A stretch of DNA of 64,000 nucleotides, taken from positions 3,286,001 to 3,350,000 of the forward strand of contig NZ_CP187555.1 in assembly GCF_049860805.1 (NCBI RefSeq), given 5' to 3'. The notes beneath the pieces are model-generated. The model had not been told where the DNA came from, ran no database searches, and saw nothing but the letters and a program-made list of their open reading frames with translations. The position numbers and the translations under genes are program-made. This DNA comes from Parabacteroides sp900760525. GTDB lineage: Bacteria; Bacteroidota; Bacteroidia; Bacteroidales; Tannerellaceae. Shown here one piece after another: positions 29,065 through 38,330 of the stretch (position 1 is the first letter of the stretch; every line of letters begins with the position of its first letter).

Positions 29065-30003
29065 ATGCATCCGTTAACACATACAACTCTTGTCGGCAAC
29101 TGGGCAACTCTTTTGCTGGCAACAAATAAAAACGGAGAAATAGATTATAATCGCATGGGAGATGAAATAGATATCTTAATAGCATCATCTCCCTGCGGAA
29201 TCTATTCGAATGGGACAGCGGGAGAGTTTTATACTCAGGACGAAGAAGAGTTTATAAAAATAAGTGAATTACTGGCAGAGAAATGTTCCGCTGCCAGTAT
29301 TCCCTTTCAAATTGGTGTCAGTCACATGAGCCCACAAATATCTCTGTGTCGGCTACAAGCTGTCAAGTCTCTAAATCCGGGAGCAGTCCAAGTGATCTTA
29401 CCTGATTGGTTTCCGGTCACATTGGAAGAGTCTGTTATTTTTTTGCAAAGAATGGAAGAAGTTGCAGACGGAATTCCTATCGTCCTTTACAATCCGCCAC
29501 ATGCAAAAAAGATACTTTCTCCTCATGATTGGATGTATCTAAAACAACACATACCATCTTTGATCGGTGTCAAAGTTTTTGACGGAAACCGGAATGCCGA
29601 ATGGTATAAACAAATCAGAGAAAAGGTACAAGGATTATCCGTTTTCATTCCAGGCCATAATCTGGCAAGCGGTATATTCTCCGGAGCTCATGGAGCGTAT
29701 TCCAATATAGCTTGCCTAAACCCTTTTGCTGCTCAAAAATGGTATGAACAAATAATAACGAATAAGGATATGGCACTCGAATTGGAGAAACGTATTCATC
29801 TGTTTATGGACAAATTGATAACCCCTTTCATCGTAAAAGATCATTTTCCAAATCATGCTTGTGATCGTTTTATGGCATTAGTAGGAAAATGGGCTGATAT
29901 AGGCAGTCATTTGAGATGGCCTTATCGTTCGATACCGGAAGAATTTGTTATTAAAGTAAGAAAAGAAGGCAGCCGTATCATTCCAGAATTTTTCAATCAA
30001 TAA
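29065..30003 (+). CDS. Second DapA/NanA-family aldolase (sialic-acid locus paralogue)
   Basis: About 312 residues from ATG 29065; a TTG at 29058 region (29056) directly after the susD stop is less likely. It has the class I aldolase signatures in diverged form: SNGTAGEF in place of GTTGE, VLYNPPHAKK with Tyr at about 142, and IGVKVFDG with Schiff-base Lys at about 170. YNPP resembles dihydrodipicolinate synthases and other 2-keto-acid aldolases more than NanA. The protein is much diverged from the nanA product, so it is not a recent duplicate. It may cleave a modified sialic acid or another keto-sugar acid; the substrate is unknown. Confidence 0.88.
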   Translation: MHPLTHTTLVGNWATLLLATNKNGEIDYNRMGDEIDILIASSPCGIYSNGTAGEFYTQDEEEFIKISELLAEKCSAASIPFQIGVSHMSPQISLCRLQAVKSLNPGAVQVILPDWFPVTLEESVIFLQRMEEVADGIPIVLYNPPHAKKILSPHDWMYLKQHIPSLIGVKVFDGNRNAEWYKQIREKVQGLSVFIPGHNLASGIFSGAHGAYSNIACLNPFAAQKWYEQIITNKDMALELEKRIHLFMDKLITPFIVKDHFPNHACDRFMALVGKWADIGSHLRWPYRSIPEEFVIKVRKEGSRIIPEFFNQ

Positions 30004-30024
30004 TCTCAAATCAGTTAACAAATC

Positions 30025-31152
30025 ATGAAGAATATAATAGTAACATGCTTTTTCGTTTTGATGCAATTGGGGATTTTAGTCCAAGCACAAACAAATACAA
30101 CAACAGACATTTACCAAAAAGGGCAGGATGGATATGCTTGCTTCCGTATTCCAGCTATCGTCCAAAGCAAAGCGGGAACCCTGCTTGCCTTTGCTGAAGC
30201 CCGAAAAAAGAGTTGTTCTGACACCGGCAATATAGATTTAGTAGTGAAACGTTCCGAAGACGGAGGTAAAACTTGGAGTCGCACAATTACGATATGGGAC
30301 GATGGTGATAACGTATGTGGCAATCCGTCTCCTATAGTAGATCAAGAAACAGGTCGTATCATCTTAATCAGTTGTTGGAATTTAGGAGAGGACCATGAGA
30401 AACAAATCATCGATAAAACAAGTAAAGACAGCCGGAGAGTATATGTTCTTTATTCCGATAACGATGGCAAAAGCTGGTCTGCCCCCAAAGAAATCACATC
30501 ATCTGTCAAACGCCCTGATTGGACTTGGTACGCAACAGGTCCCTGTCATGGAATCCAATTACAAGGTAAAAAGAATAAAGGACGGTTAGTGGTTGCCTCC
30601 AACCATATGGTGGCAGAAACAAAGACTTATCATTCCCAACTTATTTATTCCGATGATAAAGGTGAGACTTGGAAACTTGGAGGAATCGTCAGCGAACATG
30701 GAGGAAATGAAAGTAGTGTTGTAGAATTAAAAAATGGAGACTTAATGCTAAACATGCGCAATTATAACCGGAAAGAAAGTAAAACCCGTTCGTATGCAAT
30801 TAGTAAAGACGGTGGAGAAACGGTCTCCCAAATGTCATATCTTCCTGAACTGGTTGAGCCTATTTGTCAAGGGAGCACACTAAATTATATGAAAAGGGGA
30901 AAGATCAGCAATAACATTTTATTCTCCAATCCCGCTTCCGCAGACAAAAGAGAGAAGATGACAATCAAACTGAGTGAAAATAATGGTAAAACCTGGCCCT
31001 ATGCCTATCAAGTCTATTCAGGTCCAAGCGCTTATTCAGACCTGACCAATCTGGGAAATGGGAATATCGGACTGTTATATGAATATGGTATAAACAATCC
31101 GTATGAAAAAATCGGTTTTACAATAATACCATTCGAACAACTAAAAAAATAA
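30025..31152 (+). CDS. Exported sialidase (GH33), catalytic domain only
   Basis: 375 residues with a signal peptide (LGILVQAQ). The FRIP motif places a substrate-carboxylate Arg at about residue 41. Asp boxes recur through the six-bladed propeller: SEDGGKTW, SDNDGKSW, SDDKGETW, SKDGGETV and SENNGKTW. By family knowledge it removes terminal sialic acid from glycans. It lacks the extra N-terminal domain of the second sialidase in this operon. It starts 21 bases after the aldolase gene. Confidence 0.93.
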   Translation: MKNIIVTCFFVLMQLGILVQAQTNTTTDIYQKGQDGYACFRIPAIVQSKAGTLLAFAEARKKSCSDTGNIDLVVKRSEDGGKTWSRTITIWDDGDNVCGNPSPIVDQETGRIILISCWNLGEDHEKQIIDKTSKDSRRVYVLYSDNDGKSWSAPKEITSSVKRPDWTWYATGPCHGIQLQGKKNKGRLVVASNHMVAETKTYHSQLIYSDDKGETWKLGGIVSEHGGNESSVVELKNGDLMLNMRNYNRKESKTRSYAISKDGGETVSQMSYLPELVEPICQGSTLNYMKRGKISNNILFSNPASADKREKMTIKLSENNGKTWPYAYQVYSGPSAYSDLTNLGNGNIGLLYEYGINNPYEKIGFTIIPFEQLKK

Positions 31153-31157
31153 AACAA

Positions 31158-31970
31158 ATGAGATCTTTTCTTTTACTTTTCCTGTCTTTATTCACTTCAG
31201 TAATCTGGGCACAAAATATAGAGCAATCCAAACTCTGGCCAGATAAACCGAATGCAAATGAGGCAGAAATATATATATACCAGCCGAAAAAAAGTGATAA
31301 GGCCGTACCAGCCGTACTAATCTGTCCAGGAGGAGGTTATTCGGGATTGGCAATGGATCGTGAAGGGCATGATATGGCTAAATGGTATGCATCCAATGGA
31401 TTTGTTGCAGTTGTTTTAAAATATAGAATGCCGAAAGGCATACACTCTGTTCCATTGGAAGATGCAGAAAAAGCAATATCGGTTATCCGAGAGAACGCTG
31501 ATAAATGGAACCTGGATAAAAATAAAGTCGGAATAGTCGGTTCTTCTGCAGGCGGCCATCTGGCAGCCTCATTATGTACGATAGCTAAAGATGCCAATCG
31601 TCCCAATTTTGCAATCCTATATTATCCGGTAATTAGCTTTGACAGCAAAATGGCACATAAAGGTTCTATGAAAAATCTATTAGGAAAGGATATTGATAAT
31701 AAAGAACTGGTCGATCATTATTCTCTGGATAAACAGGTTGATGACAAAACTCCAAAGACACTACTTCTACTAAGCAATGATGACCGTGTTGTTCCTCCAA
31801 TGAACTCTATTTTGTATTATATGGCTTTGAATGAGCACCACATTCCAGCTTCGCTTTATATGTTTCCTAACGGAGGGCACGGATGGGGTATCAGATATGA
31901 TTTCGGTTATTATCAAGAAGTAAAAGATCTCATACTAAAATGGCTGAGACGTATGCAAATTATCGATTAA
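31158..31970 (+). CDS. Exported alpha/beta-hydrolase esterase, probable sialate O-acetylesterase by context
   Basis: 270 residues with a signal peptide ending VIWAQ. The oxyanion region CPGGGYSGL, nucleophile GSSAGGH (Ser about 130), Asp in SNDDRVVPP (about 209) and His in NGGHGWG (about 241) give a full catalytic triad. The family resembles acetyl-xylan-esterase-like hydrolases. In this operon, removal of O-acetyl groups that would block sialidase or lyase is the most sensible role, but substrate is inferred. It sits 5 bases after the sialidase gene. Confidence 0.88.
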   Translation: MRSFLLLFLSLFTSVIWAQNIEQSKLWPDKPNANEAEIYIYQPKKSDKAVPAVLICPGGGYSGLAMDREGHDMAKWYASNGFVAVVLKYRMPKGIHSVPLEDAEKAISVIRENADKWNLDKNKVGIVGSSAGGHLAASLCTIAKDANRPNFAILYYPVISFDSKMAHKGSMKNLLGKDIDNKELVDHYSLDKQVDDKTPKTLLLLSNDDRVVPPMNSILYYMALNEHHIPASLYMFPNGGHGWGIRYDFGYYQEVKDLILKWLRRMQIID

Positions 31971-31985
31971 CTAAAAGAAAGACGC

Positions 31986-33422
31986 ATGAAACAGAAGACT
32001 ACTCTGACAGCCATTTGGGTATTATTACCTTTTTGCATACAAGCAAAAAATGATGTCAAAAATGTACTTTTCATAGCTATAGACGACTTGCGTCCGACAT
32101 TGGGATGTTATGGCGATCCATACGCCGTAACTCCCAATATCGATGCATTTGCGACTAAAGGTCTCCTCTTTGAAAACACATACTGCCAGCAATCTGTCAG
32201 CGGTCCTTCACGGGCATCCCTGCTAACAGGATTGCGCCCGGATGAAATCGGAGTTACCGATCTAAACACACATTTCAGAGAAAAATGTCCGTATATTACT
32301 ACTCTGCCACAACTTTTCAAGAATAATGGATATGAAACTATCGGTATAGGTAAAATCTATCATGGCAGTTCCAAGACGCAGGACACAGTTTCCTGGTCCC
32401 AAGTTCCCATATACAATTTATCTATTAAAAAGGAAGAATATACATTGGCACAGAACCGACAAGGAAATAAAGCGACAGCAATTGAAGTTGCCGATCAACC
32501 GGACACTTCTTTTCTGGATGGTAAAGTTACCTCAGAAGCTCTGAAGACATTGGATAAATTATCCGAATCCAAGCAGCCTTTCTTTTTGGCAGTCGGATAT
32601 ATCAAGCCCCACCTACCATTCAGTATGCCGAAAAAATACTGGAATATTTACCAAAATAAATCCTTCATTCGAAAAGAGGCAGAAAAGAAACGGCCTGTAC
32701 ATGCTCCTGTTATATCCTTCCACAATTGGGAGGAGTTGAGAGGATATACCGACATACCTAAACACGGAAATCTCTCAACAGAAAAGCAGGAAGAACTTTG
32801 TAAAGCTTATTACGCATGCGTCAGTTTTATCGACTCACAAGTTGGAAAATTATTTGGCAAACTCAAAGAACTCGGATTGGAGAAAAATACAATCATTGTC
32901 ATTTGGGGTGACAACGGTTTCCATCTCGGAGAGCAGCACCTATGGGGAAAATCAACAAATTTTGAATTAGATTGTAAAGTCCCTCTACTTATATACAGTC
33001 CAGAATATAAAGATCATCCGAAACGAATAAACGACATTGTAGAGTTGATTGACATCTATCCGACATTGACCGACCTATGTGGACTAAAGCCTGCACATAC
33101 TTTATCCGGGCAGTCTCTTCGTTTTCTGATAGAAAACAAAGCAAACTGGAAGAATCGTGCTTTCAGCCAATTTCCAAGGCCTTATAAAGCAGTAATTTCC
33201 TATAAGAACCAGACACACATGGGATACACAGTCCGGACTAAAAACTGGCGTTACATTCTGTGGTACGACAATGCGTCAAACCATATTACAGACCGGGAAC
33301 TTTATTGCATGAGCGGTAATAAAGCAGAAAAAGAAAATCTAAGCGGAAAAAGAGAATATGTTGACATTGAAAATGAACTACAACAAATGATTGAAGATTA
33401 TAAAAACACTCATAATAAATAA
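31986..33422 (+). CDS. Exported Ser-type sulfatase, iduronate-2-sulfatase-like
   Basis: 478 residues with a short signal peptide. Metal-binding Asp pair in VLFIAIDDLRP (about 33-34), the activation motif S-G-P-S-R (Ser about 72, followed by ASLLTG), and GDNGFHLGEQHLWGK for the second metal half. The modified residue is Ser, so by family knowledge formylglycine would be installed by a radical-SAM anSME maturase, none of which is in the window. The opening PNIDAFATKGLLFENTYCQQ resembles iduronate-2-sulfatase-type enzymes. In context it would desulfate host mucin or glycosaminoglycan chains. Confidence 0.9.
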   Translation: MKQKTTLTAIWVLLPFCIQAKNDVKNVLFIAIDDLRPTLGCYGDPYAVTPNIDAFATKGLLFENTYCQQSVSGPSRASLLTGLRPDEIGVTDLNTHFREKCPYITTLPQLFKNNGYETIGIGKIYHGSSKTQDTVSWSQVPIYNLSIKKEEYTLAQNRQGNKATAIEVADQPDTSFLDGKVTSEALKTLDKLSESKQPFFLAVGYIKPHLPFSMPKKYWNIYQNKSFIRKEAEKKRPVHAPVISFHNWEELRGYTDIPKHGNLSTEKQEELCKAYYACVSFIDSQVGKLFGKLKELGLEKNTIIVIWGDNGFHLGEQHLWGKSTNFELDCKVPLLIYSPEYKDHPKRINDIVELIDIYPTLTDLCGLKPAHTLSGQSLRFLIENKANWKNRAFSQFPRPYKAVISYKNQTHMGYTVRTKNWRYILWYDNASNHITDRELYCMSGNKAEKENLSGKREYVDIENELQQMIEDYKNTHNK

Positions 33423-33428
33423 GATTCC

Positions 33429-35063
33429 ATGAATAGAGCATTATTATTTACAATCTTTTCAAGCCTGTCATTATCCTGTACGAACTATACAGATAACATA
33501 TCCATGACAGCAGAGCATCCGGTACTTCCCATTCTTACCATGAAGGAAGCCAACCCTATCTTTAAAATTGAACTGATAAGACATCAAACAGGCGATAATT
33601 ATTCATTACAAAAATTAGAAGTGGATCTTCATGGCACAACAGATATCGATGATATTGAAAGTATTGGTCTTTATCATACTAATTCCAAAGGGATGATCGA
33701 TATCAATAAGCCGATTCTCCACGCTGCGTCCGCATCTGAAAAAGTTATTTTCAATACAGATATTTCAATTGACACGGATACTTTCCCTCTTTGGGTATCT
33801 TTTAAGTTAAAAGACAAAATAGATCTCAGCCATCGCTTTAAAGCAGGCTGTACCAAGATAGAGACAAATGAAGGAGAGATAAAAGTGCCCGTAGCTGTTT
33901 CGCCTGAGCTTCGTGCAGGCGTGGCTGTACGCCAGCACAAACAAGACGGCGTTCACACGTCCCGTATACCAGGGTTAGCAACATCTACAAAAGGAACATT
34001 ATTAGCGATTTATGATGCCCGCTACGAAAGTCCACGAGATTTACAAGGAAATATAGATATTTGTCTGAATCGCAGCACAGACGGAGGACAAACCTGGCAG
34101 CCTATGCAAATAATCCTGGACATGAAAGATTGGGGTGGATTACCTGAAAAATACAATGGAGTTAGCGATGCCAACATCCTGGTTGATGAAAAAACAGGTG
34201 ATATTTATGTAGCCGGTCTTTGGATGCATGGAGTATTAGATGGAAAAACAGGGAAATGGATGTCCGGGATGACAAAAGATAGTACCCGTTGGATGCACCA
34301 ATGGCGTGAAAAAGGTTCCCAACCCGGGTTTGGCGTAAAAGAAACCTGCCAATTCCTTATTACCAAAAGTACTGACGATGGCCAAACCTGGAACGCTCCT
34401 ATAAATATAACGAAACAAACCAAGCGAAAAGAATGGTGGTTGTATGCCCCAGCTCCTGGACACGGTATTACACTAAAAGACGGAACCCTTGTTTTTCCGA
34501 CACAAGGACGAGATAAAGACGGGCACACATTCTCTAACATAACCTGGAGTAAAGATGGAGGTAAAACCTGGACTGCCAGTAACCCGGCTTTCAAAAACGT
34601 AACAGAATGTATGGCTGTACAACTATCTGACGGTAGTATAATGCTGAATATGCGCGATAATCGTAACCGAGGAAATAAAGAGGTGAACGGACGACGTGTT
34701 TGTGTCACTTCAAATCTGGGGAAGACTTGGACTGAGCACAATACTTCACGAAAAGCATTAATCGAACCGACTTGTATGGGCAGCATACATAAACACACTT
34801 ATCACCAGGCCGACAAGGTAAAATCGATTCTGCTTTTTGTTAATCCGGAATCATATTCAGAGCGTAATCACATTACATTGAAGGTTAGCTATGACAATGG
34901 AAACACCTGGCCGGAAAATAAGAAAATCTTATTAGATGAATACAACGGACGCGGCTATTCCTGCATCACATCTGTAGATGAAAACACAATCGGTATTTTA
35001 TATGAAAGTAGTCAAGCCGATATGGTATTTCAGCAAATCAAATTAGAAGAATTACTACCTTAA
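33429..35063 (+). CDS. nanH: Exported two-domain sialidase (GH33, NanH type)
   Basis: 544 residues, the length I recall for Bacteroides NanH sialidases. A lipoprotein-like N-terminus (SSLSLSCTNYTD) precedes a beta-sandwich domain (about 30-170) and the propeller from about 175. SRIPGLA carries the first Arg of the triad, TGNIDICL-type sequence follows, and Asp boxes are STDGGQTW, STDDGQTW, SKDGGKTW and SYDNGNTW. It is the last gene of the operon and ends just before a strong terminator. Together with the 375-residue sialidase it suggests two linkage or location specialisations. Confidence 0.93.
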   Translation: MNRALLFTIFSSLSLSCTNYTDNISMTAEHPVLPILTMKEANPIFKIELIRHQTGDNYSLQKLEVDLHGTTDIDDIESIGLYHTNSKGMIDINKPILHAASASEKVIFNTDISIDTDTFPLWVSFKLKDKIDLSHRFKAGCTKIETNEGEIKVPVAVSPELRAGVAVRQHKQDGVHTSRIPGLATSTKGTLLAIYDARYESPRDLQGNIDICLNRSTDGGQTWQPMQIILDMKDWGGLPEKYNGVSDANILVDEKTGDIYVAGLWMHGVLDGKTGKWMSGMTKDSTRWMHQWREKGSQPGFGVKETCQFLITKSTDDGQTWNAPINITKQTKRKEWWLYAPAPGHGITLKDGTLVFPTQGRDKDGHTFSNITWSKDGGKTWTASNPAFKNVTECMAVQLSDGSIMLNMRDNRNRGNKEVNGRRVCVTSNLGKTWTEHNTSRKALIEPTCMGSIHKHTYHQADKVKSILLFVNPESYSERNHITLKVSYDNGNTWPENKKILLDEYNGRGYSCITSVDENTIGILYESSQADMVFQQIKLEELLP

Positions 35064-35068
35064 ACAGG

Positions 35069-35117
35069 AAATATCCTGTATCCGAAGTTCAAAACCTTTC
35101 AGATACAGGATATTTTT
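35069..35117. terminator. Bidirectional intrinsic terminator ending the sialic-acid operon
   Basis: ATATCCTGTATC and GATACAGGATAT form a perfect 12-bp stem with a 19-base loop, followed by TTTT on the plus strand and preceded by A residues that serve as a T-run on the minus strand. It separates the plus-strand operon from the convergent peptidase gene. Confidence 0.85.
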
Positions 35118-35133
35118 ACTATTTAATACTCCC

Positions 35134-37278
35134 TTATTCCCATGCCGGCGGCTCCTGCCCCAGCAAGTTCTTTACGAAAAAGTCGTGCATCTTGTGCATT
35201 TCGAACGGGCCGCCGAGGCTGTGTGTCTTGCCCGGCAGGTAAAGCTGTTCGAAGTTCTTGTTCGCTTTCATCAGGGCGCTGACTACCTGTAGAGTTGAGG
35301 CCGGATCGACATTGTCATCCAGTTCGCCGTTGATCAGAAGCAACTTGCCTTTCAGACGGTAAGCATTGTCGACATTGGAGGAGGCGCTATAAGACTCGTC
35401 GATCGGGTAGCCCATCCACTGTTCGTTCCACCAGATTTTATCCATCCGGTTGTCATGGCAGCCGCAAAGGGCGACCGCAACCTTATAAAAGTCGTTATGG
35501 AACAGCAGAGCCGCCATTGCATTCTGTCCGCCGGCCGACCAGCCATAAATGCCGACACGATTCAGGTCCATATAATTATACTTCGCACCAGCCGCCTTCA
35601 TCCAGGCGATACGATCCGGGAAACCGGCATCTTTCAGGTTCTTCCAGCATATATCGTGGAAAGCTTTCGAGCGGTTGGACGTCCCCATCCCGTCGATCGA
35701 AACGACGATAAAGCCGAGTTCCACCAACTTTGAGATCAAATGATTAGCCGGTTTAAAATCCTTATCCACGTGCGAATCATGCGGACCGGCGTAGATCATC
35801 TCTACTACCGGATAAGATTTGGACGCATCGAAGTGCATCGGGCGGTAAATGTTCCCCCAGATATCCGTCCGCCCGTCCCGTCCTTTCGCACAGAACACTT
35901 CCGGCATCTGCCAGCCTTCCTCCTGCAGCACACTCACATCACACTTCTGTAATCCGGCAACCAAAGACGCATCCGATGTCCGCTTCAACTGACTGACAGC
36001 CGGCAGATCGGGACGGGAATATACATCGGTAAAATAAGAACGATCGGCAGAGAAGGTCACGCGGTGGTTTCCGTTCTCAGGAGTCATATCGGTAAAGCCC
36101 GTTCCGTCCAGGTTAATCCGGCAGTAATGCAGGTTATAAGGATCTTCGCCTTTATTGAAGCCCGAAGCGGTGAAGTAGACAACCCGGTTCGCTTCATCCA
36201 CATAATCGACCTGGCGAACCACCCATTCGCCCTTTGTGACCTGTTGCTTCACCTGTCCGTTCATGCCGTCTATCAGGTAAAGATGGCGCCATCCGTCCCG
36301 TTCGGAAATCCAGAGCAACTCTTTCCCGTCGGCGAGGTCATACCTATAGTTGTTATAATAATAGATAAAAGTCTTTGTCTGTTCATCTACCAGATGACGG
36401 ATAGAACCGTCGGCCGCATTCACTTCGCCAATCACATAACGCTGATGGCCACGCTGGTTGAACTCGAACGTGAACGCACGGCTGTCTTTCCGCCAGCCCG
36501 TCAGATTCAGATAATACTGGTTTTCGTAAGGAGCGACATCAAGCGCCACCTGCTTACGTGCCTCCACATCGAAAAGGACAGGCAAGTAAACCGGCAACAC
36601 GTCGCCCGGCTTCGCATAATCGCGCCATTGCAAGATCGGTTGCTTCTGGCTGGACGGGCTGGATTCGATCAGCGGAATACGGCGTTCCTGCACGTCGCGC
36701 ACTTTCACCGCCGCCAACTTCCGGGAGTCGGGCGACCAGATGATCGACCAGGCGTCATAACGCAGGTTGTTCGTGCCGTCCATCGTCAGGGCAACCTCTT
36801 CTTTCGGCTTATCCTTCTCTTTCTCATCCCGGACAGGCGAGATATAGAGGTTGTTGTCTTTCACATACGCTTCCCATTTCTTATCAGGCGAGACGACAGG
36901 AGCCGGAGCTTCTTCGCGACGGCGCCAGCGGTCCGGTTTCTTTTCCTCTTCTTTCAGCAAGGATTCGGCCAGCTCCTTCTGTTTTTTAGAGAAGAATGCC
37001 GCCAACCCCTTCTTGTCTGCGGCACGTTGCTTCTTTCCGTTCTCCGCATTGACAAGATAAAAGAAATCTCCCTCTTTCTCATGATTCTTATACCAGAAAT
37101 AGTGAGAACTGTCTATCCATTCGGGATGAATAGCGGGAGAATAAACCCGGTCGGAACATTTCAGGATCGTGTCGGCGCGCTCATAATCGGCACGCGTCAC
37201 CTGGGCTGCGGTGCTTCCTGCACCGAACGCCATCGCCAACAGGCACAGGCAAGAGATAAACAAAGTCGTTTGTTTCAT
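35134..37278 (-). CDS. S9B family dipeptidyl-peptidase IV-like serine peptidase
   Basis: About 714 residues from the start MKQTTLFISCLCLLAMAFGAG, a clear signal peptide; an ATG eight codons upstream is possible. The N-terminal half (about 30-490) is a DPP IV beta-propeller (DPPIV_N) and the C-terminal half an alpha/beta hydrolase with GIYGWSAGGQ (Ser about 581), an Asp in NGELDDNVDP and His in PGKTHSLGG. It cleaves dipeptides, often X-Pro, from peptide N-termini in the periplasm. An alanine/lysine-rich insert (KEEEKKPDRWRRREEAP) lies near residue 115. It follows nudC on the same strand with a gap of about 34 bases. Confidence 0.92.
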   Translation of the reverse strand: MKQTTLFISCLCLLAMAFGAGSTAAQVTRADYERADTILKCSDRVYSPAIHPEWIDSSHYFWYKNHEKEGDFFYLVNAENGKKQRAADKKGLAAFFSKKQKELAESLLKEEEKKPDRWRRREEAPAPVVSPDKKWEAYVKDNNLYISPVRDEKEKDKPKEEVALTMDGTNNLRYDAWSIIWSPDSRKLAAVKVRDVQERRIPLIESSPSSQKQPILQWRDYAKPGDVLPVYLPVLFDVEARKQVALDVAPYENQYYLNLTGWRKDSRAFTFEFNQRGHQRYVIGEVNAADGSIRHLVDEQTKTFIYYYNNYRYDLADGKELLWISERDGWRHLYLIDGMNGQVKQQVTKGEWVVRQVDYVDEANRVVYFTASGFNKGEDPYNLHYCRINLDGTGFTDMTPENGNHRVTFSADRSYFTDVYSRPDLPAVSQLKRTSDASLVAGLQKCDVSVLQEEGWQMPEVFCAKGRDGRTDIWGNIYRPMHFDASKSYPVVEMIYAGPHDSHVDKDFKPANHLISKLVELGFIVVSIDGMGTSNRSKAFHDICWKNLKDAGFPDRIAWMKAAGAKYNYMDLNRVGIYGWSAGGQNAMAALLFHNDFYKVAVALCGCHDNRMDKIWWNEQWMGYPIDESYSASSNVDNAYRLKGKLLLINGELDDNVDPASTLQVVSALMKANKNFEQLYLPGKTHSLGGPFEMHKMHDFFVKNLLGQEPPAWE

Positions 37279-37312
37279 AATAAACAATGATTTAATTTTC
37301 AATTCTCAATTC

Positions 37313-38098
37313 TTAATTCTCCAACCACCAGTCGATCATCTTCCGCGCCAAGCTCAGTTTGCGCGGTATCTCCGGCAGGTTGTCTTTCGAGAAGAACGAG
37401 CCGGAGCTCAACTCCTCATCCTGCAATTTGATCTCCCCGCTGACATAATCGGCAATAAAACCGATCATCAGGTTGCTCGGATAAGGCCAGGGCTGATTGC
37501 CGAAGTAAGTGATGTTACGGATCGTCAAGCCGGTTTCCTCCCGCACTTCACGTTCTACACATTGCTCCAACGTCTCACCCGTTTCCAGGAAACCGGCGAC
37601 AAGCCCATGAAACGTCCCCCGGAAGTTACGTGCATGCACCAACAGGATTTCCTCGCCTTTCCGTATCAAGACAAGAATGGCGGGCGACACTGCCGGAAAC
37701 ATCTCGTTCCCGCATTCCGGACATTTCTTCATAATCGGCCCTTTCTGCTCCGTCGGCGTTCCGCACACAGGGCAAAACCGGCTGTGCTGATCCCAATAAA
37801 TAATCTCGTACGCCTTCCCCGCCTGGTCGTAAAAGCAGCGGTCGATATGATCGTAAGAGGCCCGGAGTCCCATTGGCCGGTAAACGTCCGTCTCCACCAG
37901 CGGCTCGGCGGTCGCAACAACCATTGCCATCGTCCCGTCCTGCATTTCGACCATCTGTTGCAGAGACACACGGCCGTGCGTCTCTACAGGCGATTTATCC
38001 ATAAAAGGGATAACATAGCCATCGGCTTTCTTTTGCAGTAAAAGCTGGTCATTGTAGAAAACATACCAATATAGAGGAGCGTTATTTGTCATTTTCAT
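37313..38098 (-). CDS. nudC: NADH/NAD+ pyrophosphatase (Nudix)
   Basis: 261 residues. A zinc ribbon (Cys at about 109, 112, 126, 129), the Nudix box GFLETGETLEQCVEREVREETGL-type helix (about 169-191, Glu residues intact) and the NudC-specific NQPWPYPS (about 201-208) are all present. By family knowledge it hydrolyses NAD(H) to NMN(H) and AMP and can remove NAD caps from RNA. Start could be M1 or M3. It heads a two-gene minus-strand unit with the DPP IV-like gene. Confidence 0.93.
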   Translation of the reverse strand: MKMTNNAPLYWYVFYNDQLLLQKKADGYVIPFMDKSPVETHGRVSLQQMVEMQDGTMAMVVATAEPLVETDVYRPMGLRASYDHIDRCFYDQAGKAYEIIYWDQHSRFCPVCGTPTEQKGPIMKKCPECGNEMFPAVSPAILVLIRKGEEILLVHARNFRGTFHGLVAGFLETGETLEQCVEREVREETGLTIRNITYFGNQPWPYPSNLMIGFIADYVSGEIKLQDEELSSGSFFSKDNLPEIPRKLSLARKMIDWWLEN

Positions 38099-38226
38099 AC
38101 GTCTGATTCATTATATCGAGGACAAACATACGAAAAAAAAAACACCTAACTACCACTATCTTTTCCTATCGCAAAAGAAAACATATCGCATAGGTAATAC
38201 ATCTTCGCCGAATGCCTTATTATTCT
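38099..38226. other. Intergenic region upstream of nudC
   Basis: AT-rich leader of nudC. It contains CTACCACTATC near 38149, the reverse complement of the GTGGTAG motif seen near 10764. No gene seen. Confidence 0.4.
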
Positions 38227-38289
38227 ATAATCAGTGGTTGCGATTTTATAATCAGTGCCGTTGATTATAAAATCGCAACCACTGATTAT
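38227..38289. repeat. Perfect 27-bp inverted repeat with 9-base loop
   Basis: The arms 38227-38253 and 38263-38289 are exact reverse complements, starting ATAATCAGTGGTTGCG and ending GATTTTATAATC. The nested ATAATCAGTG unit occurs twice in the left half, and a third diverged copy follows at about 38291-38311. The structure lies between nudC and the IS66 element. Confidence 0.92.
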
Positions 38290-38330
38290 GTAATCGCTGC
38301 CACTGATTATAAAATTATATGGCATCTAAG

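Noticed and set aside
36064..37290. A 408-codon plus-strand open frame opposite the DPP IV-like gene
   Set aside because: It is antisense to a gene with complete catalytic motifs and its translation has no recognisable domain or start region.
38227..38289. Intrinsic terminator for nudC or the ATPase gene
   Set aside because: It lies upstream of nudC and far from the ATPase stop, has no U-tract, and has a much longer stem than usual.
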